Of a stretch of DNA of 64,000 bases, positions 17,016-26,931 are shown piece after piece. The DNA is taken from assembly GCA_900552645.1 (NCBI GenBank), contig USAN01000002.1:1-64000 (forward strand), written 5' to 3'. A program made the position numbers and the translations under genes. Positions within the stretch are counted from its first letter, which is position 1, and every line of letters starts with the position of its first letter. Under the pieces are notes generated by a model, which saw only the letters and a program-made list of their open reading frames with translations, searched no databases and was not told the origin of the DNA. This DNA comes from an uncultured Bacteroides sp. (lineage in GTDB: Bacteria; Bacteroidota; Bacteroidia; Bacteroidales; Bacteroidaceae).

Positions 17016-19094
17016 TCATTTCCACCATTCTTTATAATCTTCAATAGATACATCTTGTGCCCATTTTTCGAATACAGGATATTTCGAAATGATAGACTGA
17101 CGTTCGACTGGCCATTCCCAATCAGCAGTAACACATAATGCATAAGGTACATCACCTTTCGCAAATTCATATACAAATTTTGGTATATGAATTTCGTTAA
17201 CATTCTCCTTACCTTTTATGTATACATCAAGATCATTTGCAACTGAAAAATTATTTCCTACTGAAATTTCTTCTTCAAGTTCTGGAGCAGTTATTTCACC
17301 AGTATTTATCATTACGCCTTGATCTTTCCCAAATGCAGTATGAACTTCCTTACCTTCAAAAAGTGGTTTAGCAGTTACATTATCAGATTTATTATTATAA
17401 TATACATATAATGGTTTTATAGCACCTGCAGCAGATAACTTAACCTTTATCTTACCATTTATAGGTACAGTAGAAACCTTAACTATTACATCATTGAAAT
17501 CATAATCTCCTACCTCTTTAAACATATCTTCAAAAGCATATGTATAATATTGATAATTATCTGGTATTACAATTGTTTCTGCATTATATCCGGGATTGCA
17601 TTCTGATTTTTGTATAACATAATCTTTACTTCCACCTATAAACTTAACATTATCTGTTGTTGTGTATGAAGTACCTCCAGAAACTTGCTGTTCTACATGA
17701 TTATTACAATCTATATAAAGATTACCAGAATAAGCTATAATATCTCGTTGATTATTTCTAGAGCTTATCACTTTCTTTGCCTTAAATATAGAGTAACCGT
17801 TATCTGTACCTTGAATCTTATTGTAGGTATCAAGAGTTGCTTCATTTGTTACATTAAGAAATGAATTACCCCCAAGAATGAACTCAGCATTATTAATCGC
17901 TAAATCGTTTATTTCTGTATATGCGCCACCATCAATAATGAACGTACCTCTACTAGATGCACATATAAAATTAAGTTTCTTTGTAACATAAAAACGACAA
18001 GAATTGTACACAGCCACTCCACTACTATTTATATTCATGGAAGTAGTAGAAAAGAGCCCTTCATTTTTTATAAAATTACCGCTATTTATTTCTGTATTAT
18101 TATTAACTACAAATTCTGAACTAGATACATTAACTAAATATCCATTACTTATTTTGAAATCCTCTACATTTATAGAGCTATAATTTTCAAGAACAGAATT
18201 ACCTGAAGATAAATGTATCTGATTAGTTACCTTAACTTTTCCACCTTCACCATTTACAAAATAACCTCCATTGGTAGTTAGATTAGTAGTCTCTATAGTA
18301 CCTAAATTATATAGTAACTTTTGATATTCAATAAAAATATTATGAGGTGCAATAAGCGTTGCACCTTTGCATATCGATATACTACCAGCACCAGTCCTAA
18401 GTTCACTAGTTAATGTCACTTCTGCACCAGGAAGGATTATTAGATTAGCACCAGAATTAAGGTATGAATAAGTTAATGTTACCTTACCTTTTACATATAA
18501 ATTACCAGTACCACCTAAATTTATATTACCATCCTTAGACATTATATAGCTTCCCGATGCTGCATAACCGGTCCATTCAGGTAAATTATTAATTTCATCT
18601 GTTATTTTATCGGGCAATGAGGGAGTTTTAATTGGAGTGGTAGAAGGAATCGTTATAGTCCGAGACGACAAATTACTTCTTGATGCAAATCTTGAAGTAG
18701 TATTTAAATCATATGGTTGCATTGTATAGCCACCGTTTTTATCTTCAAATACTACATATACACAATTCAATCCAACTGAACAGTCAAAAGAAAGTGATAT
18801 ATTCGTTCCGTTTGGCACATTCTCTTTTAATGCAAGAATACGAGCATTAGAATTAACATTGAATGGATTCAAGTTATATACTTTCACAGTATAATTCTCG
18901 CCTACTTTCTGCTGTATTGTCAGTTTTACTGTTTTTACAGTTGCCATATTCCAATCCTGATTAGGATCAATATTCTTTACTGGAAAGTTCTCTTTTGCTG
19001 CTTCTTGTAGAATTGATGGATCATACAAAGCATCATGATTGGAACAACTAGTAAGAGCTCCACATATTAGTACAAACGAAAACAACTTTTTCAT
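17016..19094 (-). CDS. LruC-domain surface lipoprotein (paralogue 1)
   Basis: A 692-residue lipoprotein: signal ends at lipobox LTSC (Cys17). N-terminal module with NIDPNQDW near 41-48; the middle (about 190-500) is a long series of short beta-strands rich in Asn/Ser/Gly/Thr resembling a right-handed beta-helix; the C-terminal LruC/DUF4842 domain (about 520-692) holds the acidic GDYDFNDVIV motif, which looks like a Ca-binding loop. Probably cell-surface and adhesive. The gene at 24372-26711 encodes a paralogue with the same three-part plan. Confidence 0.85.
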   Translation of the reverse strand: MKKLFSFVLICGALTSCSNHDALYDPSILQEAAKENFPVKNIDPNQDWNMATVKTVKLTIQQKVGENYTVKVYNLNPFNVNSNARILALKENVPNGTNISLSFDCSVGLNCVYVVFEDKNGGYTMQPYDLNTTSRFASRSNLSSRTITIPSTTPIKTPSLPDKITDEINNLPEWTGYAASGSYIMSKDGNINLGGTGNLYVKGKVTLTYSYLNSGANLIILPGAEVTLTSELRTGAGSISICKGATLIAPHNIFIEYQKLLYNLGTIETTNLTTNGGYFVNGEGGKVKVTNQIHLSSGNSVLENYSSINVEDFKISNGYLVNVSSSEFVVNNNTEINSGNFIKNEGLFSTTSMNINSSGVAVYNSCRFYVTKKLNFICASSRGTFIIDGGAYTEINDLAINNAEFILGGNSFLNVTNEATLDTYNKIQGTDNGYSIFKAKKVISSRNNQRDIIAYSGNLYIDCNNHVEQQVSGGTSYTTTDNVKFIGGSKDYVIQKSECNPGYNAETIVIPDNYQYYTYAFEDMFKEVGDYDFNDVIVKVSTVPINGKIKVKLSAAGAIKPLYVYYNNKSDNVTAKPLFEGKEVHTAFGKDQGVMINTGEITAPELEEEISVGNNFSVANDLDVYIKGKENVNEIHIPKFVYEFAKGDVPYALCVTADWEWPVERQSIISKYPVFEKWAQDVSIEDYKEWWK

Positions 19095-19120
19095 ATTACT
19101 TCTTTTTTATTATACTTATG

Positions 19121-19128
19121 CAAAGATA
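19121..19128 (-). promoter_or_regulatory. promoter -7 element of LruC paralogue 1
   Basis: TATCTTTG on the minus strand, 26 nt before the start. Confidence 0.6.
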
Positions 19129-19197
19129 TATAATATTTTTTACTATAATTAATTTTAAATAAAAAACGCCATCAACACTTTACACTTATACATATCA

Positions 19198-20010
19198 TTA
19201 TATTTTTTCACTCTTAATACGACTTGAGTAAATAAGATATGTTCCAAGTAAAATTAATGGAAGGCTCAATAACTGACCAATATTTAGCATCATAGAGCTT
19301 TCTGAAGCTACCTGAGGATTCTTCATAAATTCTAATACAAAGCGTGATCCAAAAAAGATAAGAAGACTTACTCCAGTAATAAGGCCTACGCGATCTTGAA
19401 GATGAAACTTGTTGTACATCAACCAGGAAACAATGAAAGCTAAAGCACAATATATCATTTCATAAACTTGAGTAGGATGACAAGCTAAGCCAGGATACAA
19501 ATGCTGCCATTCGCGCGAACGTACAAATTCAAAACCCCAAGGCATAGATGTAGGATAACCAAATATCTCTGAGTTCATAAGATTTCCAAAACGAATGCAG
19601 AAGCATACTACAGCCACTGCCGGAATCATTCTATCGAAAAGCCACCATACACTTTTTTTTGTCACCTTTTTTGAATACCATATCAAAGCCAGAATAATTG
19701 CAAACACTCCTCCATGACTAGCCAAACCACCATGCCATATCTTGAATATTTCAACAGGATTTACACTATAATAATCCCATTCATAAAACAAACAGTGACC
19801 TAAACGTGCACCAATCACCGTACTAACTATACAGTAAATGAAAAGCTTGTCGGCCCAATTATCTGGATATTTTTCTTTTTTAAATAAACGGCTTACCATT
19901 TCGTAAGCTAGTATAAAGCCAAGCCCCCACATTAAACCATACCAACGAAGTTCAATACTTCCAAGTTTTAACAACACAGGATCCATATCCCAAACTATAC
20001 TTGCTATCAT
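19198..20010 (-). CDS. lgt: prolipoprotein diacylglyceryl transferase
   Basis: A 270-residue inner-membrane enzyme that attaches diacylglycerol to the lipobox Cys of lipoproteins. About seven membrane helices; motif HGGLASHGG at 93-101 and the Lgt signature RFGNLMNSE at 140-148 contain the essential Arg/Asn/Glu residues. Start set at 20010 (MIASIVWDMDP); the frame is open to 20169 but the extra residues are not Lgt-like and overlap the ddh stop region. Its presence matches the several lipoproteins in this window. Confidence 0.92.
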   Translation of the reverse strand: MIASIVWDMDPVLLKLGSIELRWYGLMWGLGFILAYEMVSRLFKKEKYPDNWADKLFIYCIVSTVIGARLGHCLFYEWDYYSVNPVEIFKIWHGGLASHGGVFAIILALIWYSKKVTKKSVWWLFDRMIPAVAVVCFCIRFGNLMNSEIFGYPTSMPWGFEFVRSREWQHLYPGLACHPTQVYEMIYCALAFIVSWLMYNKFHLQDRVGLITGVSLLIFFGSRFVLEFMKNPQVASESSMMLNIGQLLSLPLILLGTYLIYSSRIKSEKI

Positions 20011-20049
20011 GCTCTCTCTTTTTATTATATTATATTGACGCAAAGGAAA

Positions 20050-20090
20050 TAAAAAAATCTCTTCTCTGAAATAAATCAAAGAAGAGATTC
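20050..20090 (-). terminator. terminator of ddh
   Basis: AATCTCTTC / GAAGAGATT stem with T7 following on the minus strand, between ddh and lgt, so lgt likely has its own promoter. Confidence 0.75.
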
Positions 20091-20119
20091 CTTTTATTAT
20101 ATATAACTTATTACATATA

Positions 20120-21019
20120 TTATACCAAGTGAGCGATAAGTTCTTCGCGATCTCCTTCAAGAAGATCAATAACAGGAACTTCGATCATTGTATAGCAACC
20201 TGGTTTCTGTCTCATTGAAGCACGCGCTACACAAACAAGTACCTGACCAGTCAATGCTGGATTGTTAATCTTCATATTAAACTCAAATAATTGATTCTGA
20301 GTCTTACCAGATACTCCTTTACGGGTAAGGTTTACCCCATGACCCATATCAAGAAGTTCGTCTACGCAAGGAACCTGATTTACATGAGTTTCATCGTTTA
20401 CAAAGTACGCATCTGACTTAATAGCAGAAGCTACTTCTTCAAACTTATAGCCATCTTCTACTTCAATGTAAACCATACGGCGATGGATGCCTGTACCAGT
20501 TGGGATTGTCATTGAAAGAGCAGCTTTAACTCCAGGAACCGCTTTAACTGCTACAGTATGCCCCATACTCATTCCAGGACCAAAGTTTGTATAACTTACT
20601 CCCTTAGGTGCGATAGCCTGAAGTAATGAACGTACTACAGAATCACTTCCCGGATCCCAACCTGCTGCTATTATAGAAACAGCATTTCCTGCAACTGCAG
20701 CTTCATTAAGTGAACGGCGTAATGATGTAATCTGTGTATGAATATCAAAACTATCTACAGTATTTATGCCTAAAGCAAGAATTTCCTTTGCATATTTTTC
20801 TACGCTGCGAGTAGGAGTTGCAAGAATAGCAACATCTACATCATTAAGTTCCTTTATGTCTTTTACTACTTCATAAGAAGCAAGTTCTGCAGGTTTATTG
20901 TCAGCGCCATTACGACGAACGATTCCAGCTATTTCAAAGTCGGGAGCTGCTTCAAGAGCCTCCAATACATACTTACCAATGTTACCGTATCCAACTACGG
21001 CCGCTCTAATCTTTTTCAT
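20120..21019 (-). CDS. ddh: meso-diaminopimelate dehydrogenase
   Basis: A 299-residue NADPH-dependent enzyme making meso-DAP in one step from tetrahydrodipicolinate, bypassing the DapD/C/E/F route. Rossmann start RAAVVGYGNIGKYVLEAL (GxGxxG) and the catalytic-domain stretches DSFDIH, AAGWDPGSDSVVRS and GPGMSMGHTVAVK are characteristic. Supplies peptidoglycan DAP and lysine. Has its own promoter and terminator. Confidence 0.94.
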   Translation of the reverse strand: MKKIRAAVVGYGNIGKYVLEALEAAPDFEIAGIVRRNGADNKPAELASYEVVKDIKELNDVDVAILATPTRSVEKYAKEILALGINTVDSFDIHTQITSLRRSLNEAAVAGNAVSIIAAGWDPGSDSVVRSLLQAIAPKGVSYTNFGPGMSMGHTVAVKAVPGVKAALSMTIPTGTGIHRRMVYIEVEDGYKFEEVASAIKSDAYFVNDETHVNQVPCVDELLDMGHGVNLTRKGVSGKTQNQLFEFNMKINNPALTGQVLVCVARASMRQKPGCYTMIEVPVIDLLEGDREELIAHLV

Positions 21020-21054
21020 TTTCTGTTGGGTTTTAAATTTACTCTATTTGGTGA

Positions 21055-21062
21055 CAAAAATA
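21055..21062 (-). promoter_or_regulatory. promoter -7 element of ddh
   Basis: TATTTTTG on the minus strand, 35 nt before the start. Confidence 0.5.
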
Positions 21063-21147
21063 ATCAATACTCTTTATTAACAAGCCAATAAACATCTAAT
21101 AATTTAAAAATAATGCCCTCAACTTACAATTTATAAGTCAGATAGTT

Positions 21148-21155
21148 TAAATTTG
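21148..21155 (+). promoter_or_regulatory. promoter -7 element of ruvA
   Basis: TAAATTTG, 31 nt before the start. Confidence 0.5.
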
Positions 21156-21186
21156 TATTTAATTATAATTTCTCAATATTAAACAG

Positions 21187-21774
21187 ATGATAGAATACAT
21201 TAAAGGGACTCTTGAGGAACTTACTCCTGCAATAGCAGTTATAGATTGTAACGGCATAGGATATGGAATAAATATCTCGCTTAATACCTATTCGGTTATA
21301 CAGAATAAAACTAGTACCAAACTATTCATTTACGAATCAATAAGAGAAGACGCATATGTACTTTATGGATTCTCGAGCAAGCAAGAACGTGAACTTTTCC
21401 TTCTGTTAATCAGCGTTTCGGGTATAGGTGGGAATACCGCTAGAATGATATTGTCGGCTCTATCGCCTGCCGAGCTATGTAGCGTTATAAGCTCGGGAAA
21501 TGACAAGCTTCTTAAAACTGTTAAAGGTATAGGACTTAAGACTGCACAAAGAATAATTGTAGATTTGAAGGACAAGATTGCGGTATCTGGTAATGAGACT
21601 GTAAATTCAGAAATCTTTGCTATGCAGAATGAAGTACATGATGAAGCAATATCAGCTCTTACAATGCTTGGATTTACGCAAACTCCTTCACAGAAAGTAG
21701 TAGCAGCAATCCTTAAGGAAAATCCCGATGCTTCTGTAGAAAAAGTTATAAAAATAGCTCTTAAAAGGCTATAA
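21187..21774 (+). CDS. ruvA: Holliday junction helicase subunit RuvA
   Basis: A 195-residue DNA-junction-binding subunit that loads RuvB for branch migration. N-terminal OB fold (MIEYIKGTLEELTPAIAVID), two helix-hairpin-helix motifs (SGIGGNTARMIL and KGIGLKTAQRII) and the C-terminal RuvB-contacting helices (EAISALTMLGFT). No ruvB or ruvC next to it, as is common in Bacteroidetes. Confidence 0.95.
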   Translation: MIEYIKGTLEELTPAIAVIDCNGIGYGINISLNTYSVIQNKTSTKLFIYESIREDAYVLYGFSSKQERELFLLLISVSGIGGNTARMILSALSPAELCSVISSGNDKLLKTVKGIGLKTAQRIIVDLKDKIAVSGNETVNSEIFAMQNEVHDEAISALTMLGFTQTPSQKVVAAILKENPDASVEKVIKIALKRL

Positions 21775-21808
21775 CAATAAATATTGAAAATATTTAAGAG
21801 CATTTTTA

Positions 21809-21852
21809 TTTTATCGGCTAGACGACAAACCTATTTCTGCTAGCCGATAAAT
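21809..21852. terminator. bidirectional terminator, ruvA / lipoprotein gene
   Basis: Stem TTTATCGGCTAG (21810-21821) with CTAGCCGATAAA (21840-21851); AT-rich flanks but only a modest T-run. Confidence 0.65.
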
Positions 21853-21878
21853 ATTCTTCAGTATGCCAATAAGATAAA

Positions 21879-22700
21879 TTACTTGTTATCTTCCTGCATT
21901 TTTCTCTTAACAAATTCAATTTTAAGGTTAGCCTCTTTCTTTTCTGTCCTTATCTGTGCTATAGAACTAAGTAATTTTGCAAGTTCACTAATTTCGGTTA
22001 TGGCATCTCTATCACTTTTAGGCATTATCGTAGTATAAGTCTTATCACCTATAAACTGCAACTTAATATTACTATCTCGGTTAGATACAACAAAAGCGGT
22101 CACTCCACCGTCTTCCGAGATCTTGTAGTCAGCCTTCTCAATAGGACGTCCCAAATCATTTGTCTCATAGCTATCTCTTGTAGGAAGTGTTTCGGCATAT
22201 ATATCACCGTTTATTACCTTTATAGATGTATGATGTATATTGCCTCCTGCACAGTATATAGATGTGAGAGACATATCCCCTATTTCGTTTACTTGTGCAC
22301 GCAGAAAAGAGCGTCCACTATTTTTTTCAACAGTTTGCGATGGATAGAAATAGTTTCCTACTTCCTGATAAGCGGTATCTTTTTCGAGTACAAATTTTCC
22401 TTTTATTGAATCCAATTTCGCCTCTTTTACAACAAGCATACTGTCAAGATACACCAAGCTTTTCTGCTGTTCCTTCAAATCTATCTGTTGCATTACTTTT
22501 ATAGCTTCCTTACGTGCTTCGAATGCTTTAGGATAGAGATTTCTAATAGAATCAATTTGAAGCTTTGCCTCATTGTAATTCCCATTCGCTAGTTCTAATT
22601 TTGCTTTCTTCAAATGCAAAACAGCCTCCTTTTCACCATTATTGTTACATGCAGTAAGTAATGCAGTAGTTAAAATGCATATTAATCCTATCTTCTTCAT
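21879..22700 (-). CDS. lipoprotein of unknown function
   Basis: A 273-residue lipoprotein with lipobox LTAC (signal MKKIGLICILTTALLTAC). Residues about 25-95 are helical and charged (AKLELANGNYNEAKLQIDSIRNLYP resembles a TPR-like helix pair, then a coiled coil); the middle is a beta-rich domain (GRSFLRAQVNEIGDMSLTS); a second Glu/Lys-rich helix closes the protein. Probably periplasm-facing. I do not recognise a named family. Confidence 0.75.
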   Translation of the reverse strand: MKKIGLICILTTALLTACNNNGEKEAVLHLKKAKLELANGNYNEAKLQIDSIRNLYPKAFEARKEAIKVMQQIDLKEQQKSLVYLDSMLVVKEAKLDSIKGKFVLEKDTAYQEVGNYFYPSQTVEKNSGRSFLRAQVNEIGDMSLTSIYCAGGNIHHTSIKVINGDIYAETLPTRDSYETNDLGRPIEKADYKISEDGGVTAFVVSNRDSNIKLQFIGDKTYTTIMPKSDRDAITEISELAKLLSSIAQIRTEKKEANLKIEFVKRKMQEDNK

Positions 22701-22726
22701 CTGCCTTTATGCGTTTATTAATGAAG

Positions 22727-22734
22727 CAAAAGTA
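22727..22734 (-). promoter_or_regulatory. promoter -7 element of the 21879-22700 gene
   Basis: TACTTTTG on the minus strand, 26 nt before the start. Confidence 0.55.
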
Positions 22735-22776
22735 CAATAATTTATAATAAACAATTAACACATGCGCAAAATTTAG

Positions 22777-22784
22777 TAATTTTG
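22777..22784 (+). promoter_or_regulatory. promoter -7 element of the CCA-enzyme gene
   Basis: TAATTTTG. A possible TTG start codon at 22782 lies inside it, so translation must begin further on, at 22797 or 22803. Confidence 0.6.
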
Positions 22785-22802
22785 CAACTCTTTATAATGA
22801 TT

Positions 22803-24221
22803 ATGGAATTAAAAGAACATTTTAATAATAAGATATTTAAACTCATTTCACAGACAGCAGATGAACATAATCTGGAATGTTATGTGGTAGGAGGATATGT
22901 ACGCGATATATTTCTTAAAAGACCATCAAAAGATATTGATATCGTTGTAGTTGGAAGCGGAATTAAGATGGCCGAAGCCTTTGCCGAGAAACTTGGAAAA
23001 GGGGCATTCATAAGTGTGTTCAAGAACTTCGGAACCGCACAGGTTAAATATCATGATACAGAAGTTGAGTTTGTAGGAGCAAGAAAAGAGTCTTACAGCT
23101 ATGACAGCCGCAAGCCGGTAGTAGAAAATGGAACTCTGAAAGATGATCAGAACAGACGCGACTTTACTATAAATGCTATGGCGGTATGCATGAATTCGGC
23201 ACGATTTGGCCAACTGATAGATCCATTTAACGGCATTGATGATTTAAAAGAGCGTACAATACGTACTCCTCTTGATCCCGACATTACATTCAGTGATGAT
23301 CCTTTACGTATGATGAGATGTATAAGGTTTGCCACTCAACTTAACTTTTACATAGACGATGAAACTTTTCTTGCGTTGGAAAGAAATCGCGAAAGAATAA
23401 ATATAATATCTAAAGAAAGGATAGCCGATGAGCTCAACAAAATAATGCTCTCTCCTATTCCTTCAAGAGGATTCATTGACTTGGATCGTTGTGGGTTATT
23501 GTCTCTTATTTTTCCTGAGTTCGTAGAACTTCAAGGTACTGAGACAAGAAATGGTAGAGCTCATAAGGACAATTTCTATCATACGCTTGAAGTATTGGAC
23601 AATATCGCCAAGAAGACTGACAACTTATGGTTAAGATGGGCAACATTACTCCACGATATTGGCAAGCCACGCACCAAGCGCTGGGAGCCTAAGGCTGGAT
23701 GGACTTTTCATAACCATAATTTTATAGGTGAGAAGATGATTCCAGATATATTTCGCAGAATGAAACTTCCTATGAATGATAAACTGAAATATGTACAGAA
23801 ACTTGTGAGTTTACATATGCGTCCTATAGTTATATCTAATGAAATTGTAACAGACTCGGCAGTAAGAAGATTACTTTTTGAAGCTGGCGATGACATAGAT
23901 GACTTGATGATGCTTTGTGAGGCTGATATTACATCAAAAAATGAGGTAAGGAAACAGAAATTTCTGGATAATTTCAAGTTGGTTCGTCAAAAACTGAAAG
24001 ATTTAGAAGAGAAAGACCGTATAAGAAATTTCCAACCTCCGGTAAATGGAGAAGAGATTATGGGCTACTTCAATCTTAAGCCATGTAATGAGATAGGAAG
24101 ACTGAAAAGCTCTATAAAAGATGCTATTCTTGATGGTATTATACCAAACGAGCATAATGCAGCATTTGAATTCATGCTAAAGAAGGCTGAACAGATGGGA
24201 CTAAAACGCATAGAGCAATAA
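22803..24221 (+). CDS. CCA-adding-type tRNA nucleotidyltransferase with HD domain
   Basis: A 472-residue class II nucleotidyltransferase of the CCA-adding enzyme/poly(A) polymerase family. Head domain: GG at 30-31, RD at 34-35 and catalytic DxD at 44-46 (KDIDIVVVG); then RRDFTINAMA and the neck/body with DDPLRMMRCIRFA. A C-terminal HD phosphohydrolase domain carries LLHDIGKP. It probably adds or repairs the 3' CCA of tRNA. Start at 22803 chosen because it begins the conserved MELKEHF; ATG 22797 is an alternative. Confidence 0.92.
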   Translation: MELKEHFNNKIFKLISQTADEHNLECYVVGGYVRDIFLKRPSKDIDIVVVGSGIKMAEAFAEKLGKGAFISVFKNFGTAQVKYHDTEVEFVGARKESYSYDSRKPVVENGTLKDDQNRRDFTINAMAVCMNSARFGQLIDPFNGIDDLKERTIRTPLDPDITFSDDPLRMMRCIRFATQLNFYIDDETFLALERNRERINIISKERIADELNKIMLSPIPSRGFIDLDRCGLLSLIFPEFVELQGTETRNGRAHKDNFYHTLEVLDNIAKKTDNLWLRWATLLHDIGKPRTKRWEPKAGWTFHNHNFIGEKMIPDIFRRMKLPMNDKLKYVQKLVSLHMRPIVISNEIVTDSAVRRLLFEAGDDIDDLMMLCEADITSKNEVRKQKFLDNFKLVRQKLKDLEEKDRIRNFQPPVNGEEIMGYFNLKPCNEIGRLKSSIKDAILDGIIPNEHNAAFEFMLKKAEQMGLKRIEQ

Positions 24222-24303
24222 GGGTTTATTTAGAACTATAGTATTTAAATAGACTCATAAAGTAAAAAAATAAAAGACGTTTATTGGTAATATATAAAAA
24301 ATA

Positions 24304-24352
24304 AAAGAATCAGGATTTATCCAAAAAATAAGAGATAAATCCTGATTCTTTC
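24304..24352. terminator. bidirectional terminator, CCA gene / LruC paralogue 2
   Basis: An 18-bp perfect stem (24304-24321 with 24334-24351; core AATCAGGATTTATC) with 12-nt loop and A/T-rich ends. Confidence 0.85.
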
Positions 24353-24371
24353 TATTCTATTCAATTAATTA

Positions 24372-26711
24372 TTATCGATAAGTAGAATTAGCATTAGGAT
24401 ACTTATACCAGTCAACAGCCTGAGTCCTATCCGAAGCCCATATCTGAAATTTAGGATAAGCACACTCAACACTCGAACCCGCAGAAGTACCTTCTATTCT
24501 ATATATAGGTATAGTTTCGTAAGGATATTTAAAGTCGGGTACACATATAGCCCATGTACGATTACCGGCAGCAGCCTCATTATTAGCAAAGTTTACTCCC
24601 TTATAAGTACGGTTTTCCCAAAATTCCCTTAAATGAACCTCTATTCGCGTTTTATCCTTCTGTCCTTCATAATATCCTCCATTTTGTAGAAGCCTGGCTA
24701 TAAAAAGGTCAATATTATCAAGAGTCACATTACTAACAGGATTCTTAAAGGTTACCTCAACAGTTATAGCCTTTGGAGTAGCATCTTTATATCCTTCATG
24801 TCCTACTGCTGTATTGTACATATAACGAAGAGAACTCTGACCGGAAATCAAATAGTGAGCATCGTTAAATAAAGGTATTATAGCATACACATTATTAGCA
24901 GTTTCATCATTAATATCATTAAATATATTTCCAACCGAAAGATTTCCTCCAGTTACCTTAACATTATCAATATTGTCTTTATTCAAGTTTACTAATTGCA
25001 ATGCTCCACCTATTTGATATGTAGCTCCAACAGCAGTAAGTTGAATATTCATTTTCAATTTAGTAACCATATTTTTCGATTTCGTGAGTTCGTATGAAGC
25101 ATCCATAACAATATCATTAAAGTCATAATCCCCTGGTGTAGGATAGTAATCCTCATAACAATAAGTATATGTAAGAGATTTCTCGTTATCATTATCCCCA
25201 CCCGAGTCATTAGGATTATTACCATCTCCAGTACATTCACCTGCAGGAATATATATATTCGATTCTCCAAAATAACTTATAGAACTTGTATTCTTACATA
25301 TCTTACTTAATGTTATTATTCCGGAGAGAAATTCATTTATTTCGAATGTAACATTTTTAGCATAATACTTAAAACTATTAATAAATATATTGGATATAAC
25401 TGAATTTGCCTTAATTAAACAGTCTCCATTTGTGGGACCGTCAATTTTTAATTCTGCATTCATTTCTCCCTTGCAGTTAATCATGGCATTATGTCCTATT
25501 TTGATCTTCATTTCTCCCCATTGTGACTTGTTTAACGTACCACATTCTATAGCCCCTCCATTTCCTATTACTATATTGGTAAAAGAACAATCATTAGTTA
25601 CCTTAAACAAACATCCATTTTCTAAATTTGAATTTACCGTATTAAGATTTTCAGTCTCAAAGTTTTGCATATTGATTAGCGTACTTCCTGAATTTGAAGC
25701 GGTGTATTTTGCTACATTTATATTTCCTGCATTATATAAAGTTCCATCAGATGAGAACATATTCAGTTCATTGGCATTAATACTTCCTCCATTATAATTT
25801 AATTTACCTTCCGAAGCATTTGTTAATGTTATATTATTTTTAGCACCCACAATACTTCCTCCTGGCATTATACAAAGATTCGTGCCATTAGTTAAATACA
25901 AGTCACTATCGGTAATTTTGCCCCCTTTCCCAACTATAATAGTAAGATTTCCTCCATTACTTTGAAATAATCCTTTGTAAGCCTTAACCTCTGTATTTAC
26001 AATAAGAATATTTTTAGTTGTACTGCCATTATACACAAATCTAAAAGCTTCTCCATTCTTTGTTAGTTTATAGAATCCTAATCCATTAATAGTACCATAG
26101 TTTACTCCAAAAGCCTTATTCGACTCAATTTCAGTCGCCTTAGACAACATGTTATTTATTTCACTCTCTGTATACGGACATTCTTTAGGCGTTATAATAC
26201 AACCTGATGTATTTTCAGTATAAGCACGAGACCTATTATTATTACCAAATATTACATTTATATTATCTTCTGACTTTCCTATTATTTTTGCAGTTCTTCT
26301 GTTTTTATTATCAACTTTTACTACCCACAAGGTATCCGTAATCAAAGGACAGTCAAATTGTAGCTTAAGTGAAGAACCATTTTCTACAGTTCCTGTAGCT
26401 AATAATGAAGAATTGAAGTCATCTGCATATGGACACTCATCATAAACTTTTATCTTGTAAGTTTCTAATGCATCTTCATATACCTCTACATTAAGAGTTA
26501 TCAAAGAAGTGGTTTTCCAATCTTGCAACGGATCAATATCATTTACAGGAAATGTTTTATCGTAAAGTTCCTTTACATAATCATAATTAAAACTATAATC
26601 AGCCTTGTCTACACATCCTAAAAGTATAAACGTAATCGATAATGATAATACTGAATAAATAATTTTATGAGCTGTTCCTAACCTGAAACTATGATTTCTG
26701 ATTTTACACAT
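24372..26711 (-). CDS. LruC-domain surface lipoprotein (paralogue 2)
   Basis: A 779-residue lipoprotein; a longer than usual signal region ends at lipobox LLGC (Cys33). Shares with the 17016-19094 product the N-terminal FPVNDIDPLQDW block, a repetitive beta-rich middle (about 190-490) and the LruC/DUF4842 domain near 520-779 with GDYDFNDIVMDA. A short Asn/Asp/Gly linker (about 495-512) precedes that domain. Likely surface-exposed; ligand unknown. Own promoter and terminator. Confidence 0.85.
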   Translation of the reverse strand: MCKIRNHSFRLGTAHKIIYSVLSLSITFILLGCVDKADYSFNYDYVKELYDKTFPVNDIDPLQDWKTTSLITLNVEVYEDALETYKIKVYDECPYADDFNSSLLATGTVENGSSLKLQFDCPLITDTLWVVKVDNKNRRTAKIIGKSEDNINVIFGNNNRSRAYTENTSGCIITPKECPYTESEINNMLSKATEIESNKAFGVNYGTINGLGFYKLTKNGEAFRFVYNGSTTKNILIVNTEVKAYKGLFQSNGGNLTIIVGKGGKITDSDLYLTNGTNLCIMPGGSIVGAKNNITLTNASEGKLNYNGGSINANELNMFSSDGTLYNAGNINVAKYTASNSGSTLINMQNFETENLNTVNSNLENGCLFKVTNDCSFTNIVIGNGGAIECGTLNKSQWGEMKIKIGHNAMINCKGEMNAELKIDGPTNGDCLIKANSVISNIFINSFKYYAKNVTFEINEFLSGIITLSKICKNTSSISYFGESNIYIPAGECTGDGNNPNDSGGDNDNEKSLTYTYCYEDYYPTPGDYDFNDIVMDASYELTKSKNMVTKLKMNIQLTAVGATYQIGGALQLVNLNKDNIDNVKVTGGNLSVGNIFNDINDETANNVYAIIPLFNDAHYLISGQSSLRYMYNTAVGHEGYKDATPKAITVEVTFKNPVSNVTLDNIDLFIARLLQNGGYYEGQKDKTRIEVHLREFWENRTYKGVNFANNEAAAGNRTWAICVPDFKYPYETIPIYRIEGTSAGSSVECAYPKFQIWASDRTQAVDWYKYPNANSTYR

Positions 26712-26733
26712 AATTTATAAATCTTAATTTTTG

Positions 26734-26741
26734 CAAAAATA
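26734..26741 (-). promoter_or_regulatory. promoter -7 element of LruC paralogue 2
   Basis: TATTTTTG on the minus strand, 22 nt before the start. Confidence 0.5.
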
Positions 26742-26915
26742 ATATTTTAAAATAAACTAACAAGCTATTAATTAATAATTTACTATTAGTTATAAAATGA
26801 ATCGTCATTAAAATTATTATTTAACAATAATATCTCCAACTCTCATTTGTAAGTTAATTTTATTTTTTAGATAATTCTTTTTCTTTTTTTAAATGATATG
26901 TTTTCCAAAATGGAG

Positions 26916-26923
26916 TATCTTTG
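26916..26923 (+). promoter_or_regulatory. promoter -7 element of the nrdDG transcript
   Basis: TATCTTTG placed directly before the riboswitch; transcription should begin near 26930, making a leader of about 200 nt. Confidence 0.65.
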
Positions 26924-26931
26924 TACAATCC

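Noticed and set aside
20011..20169. Longer lgt start at 20169
   Set aside because: The added residues are not Lgt-like, overlap the ddh coding end and its terminator, and the canonical family start is at 20010.
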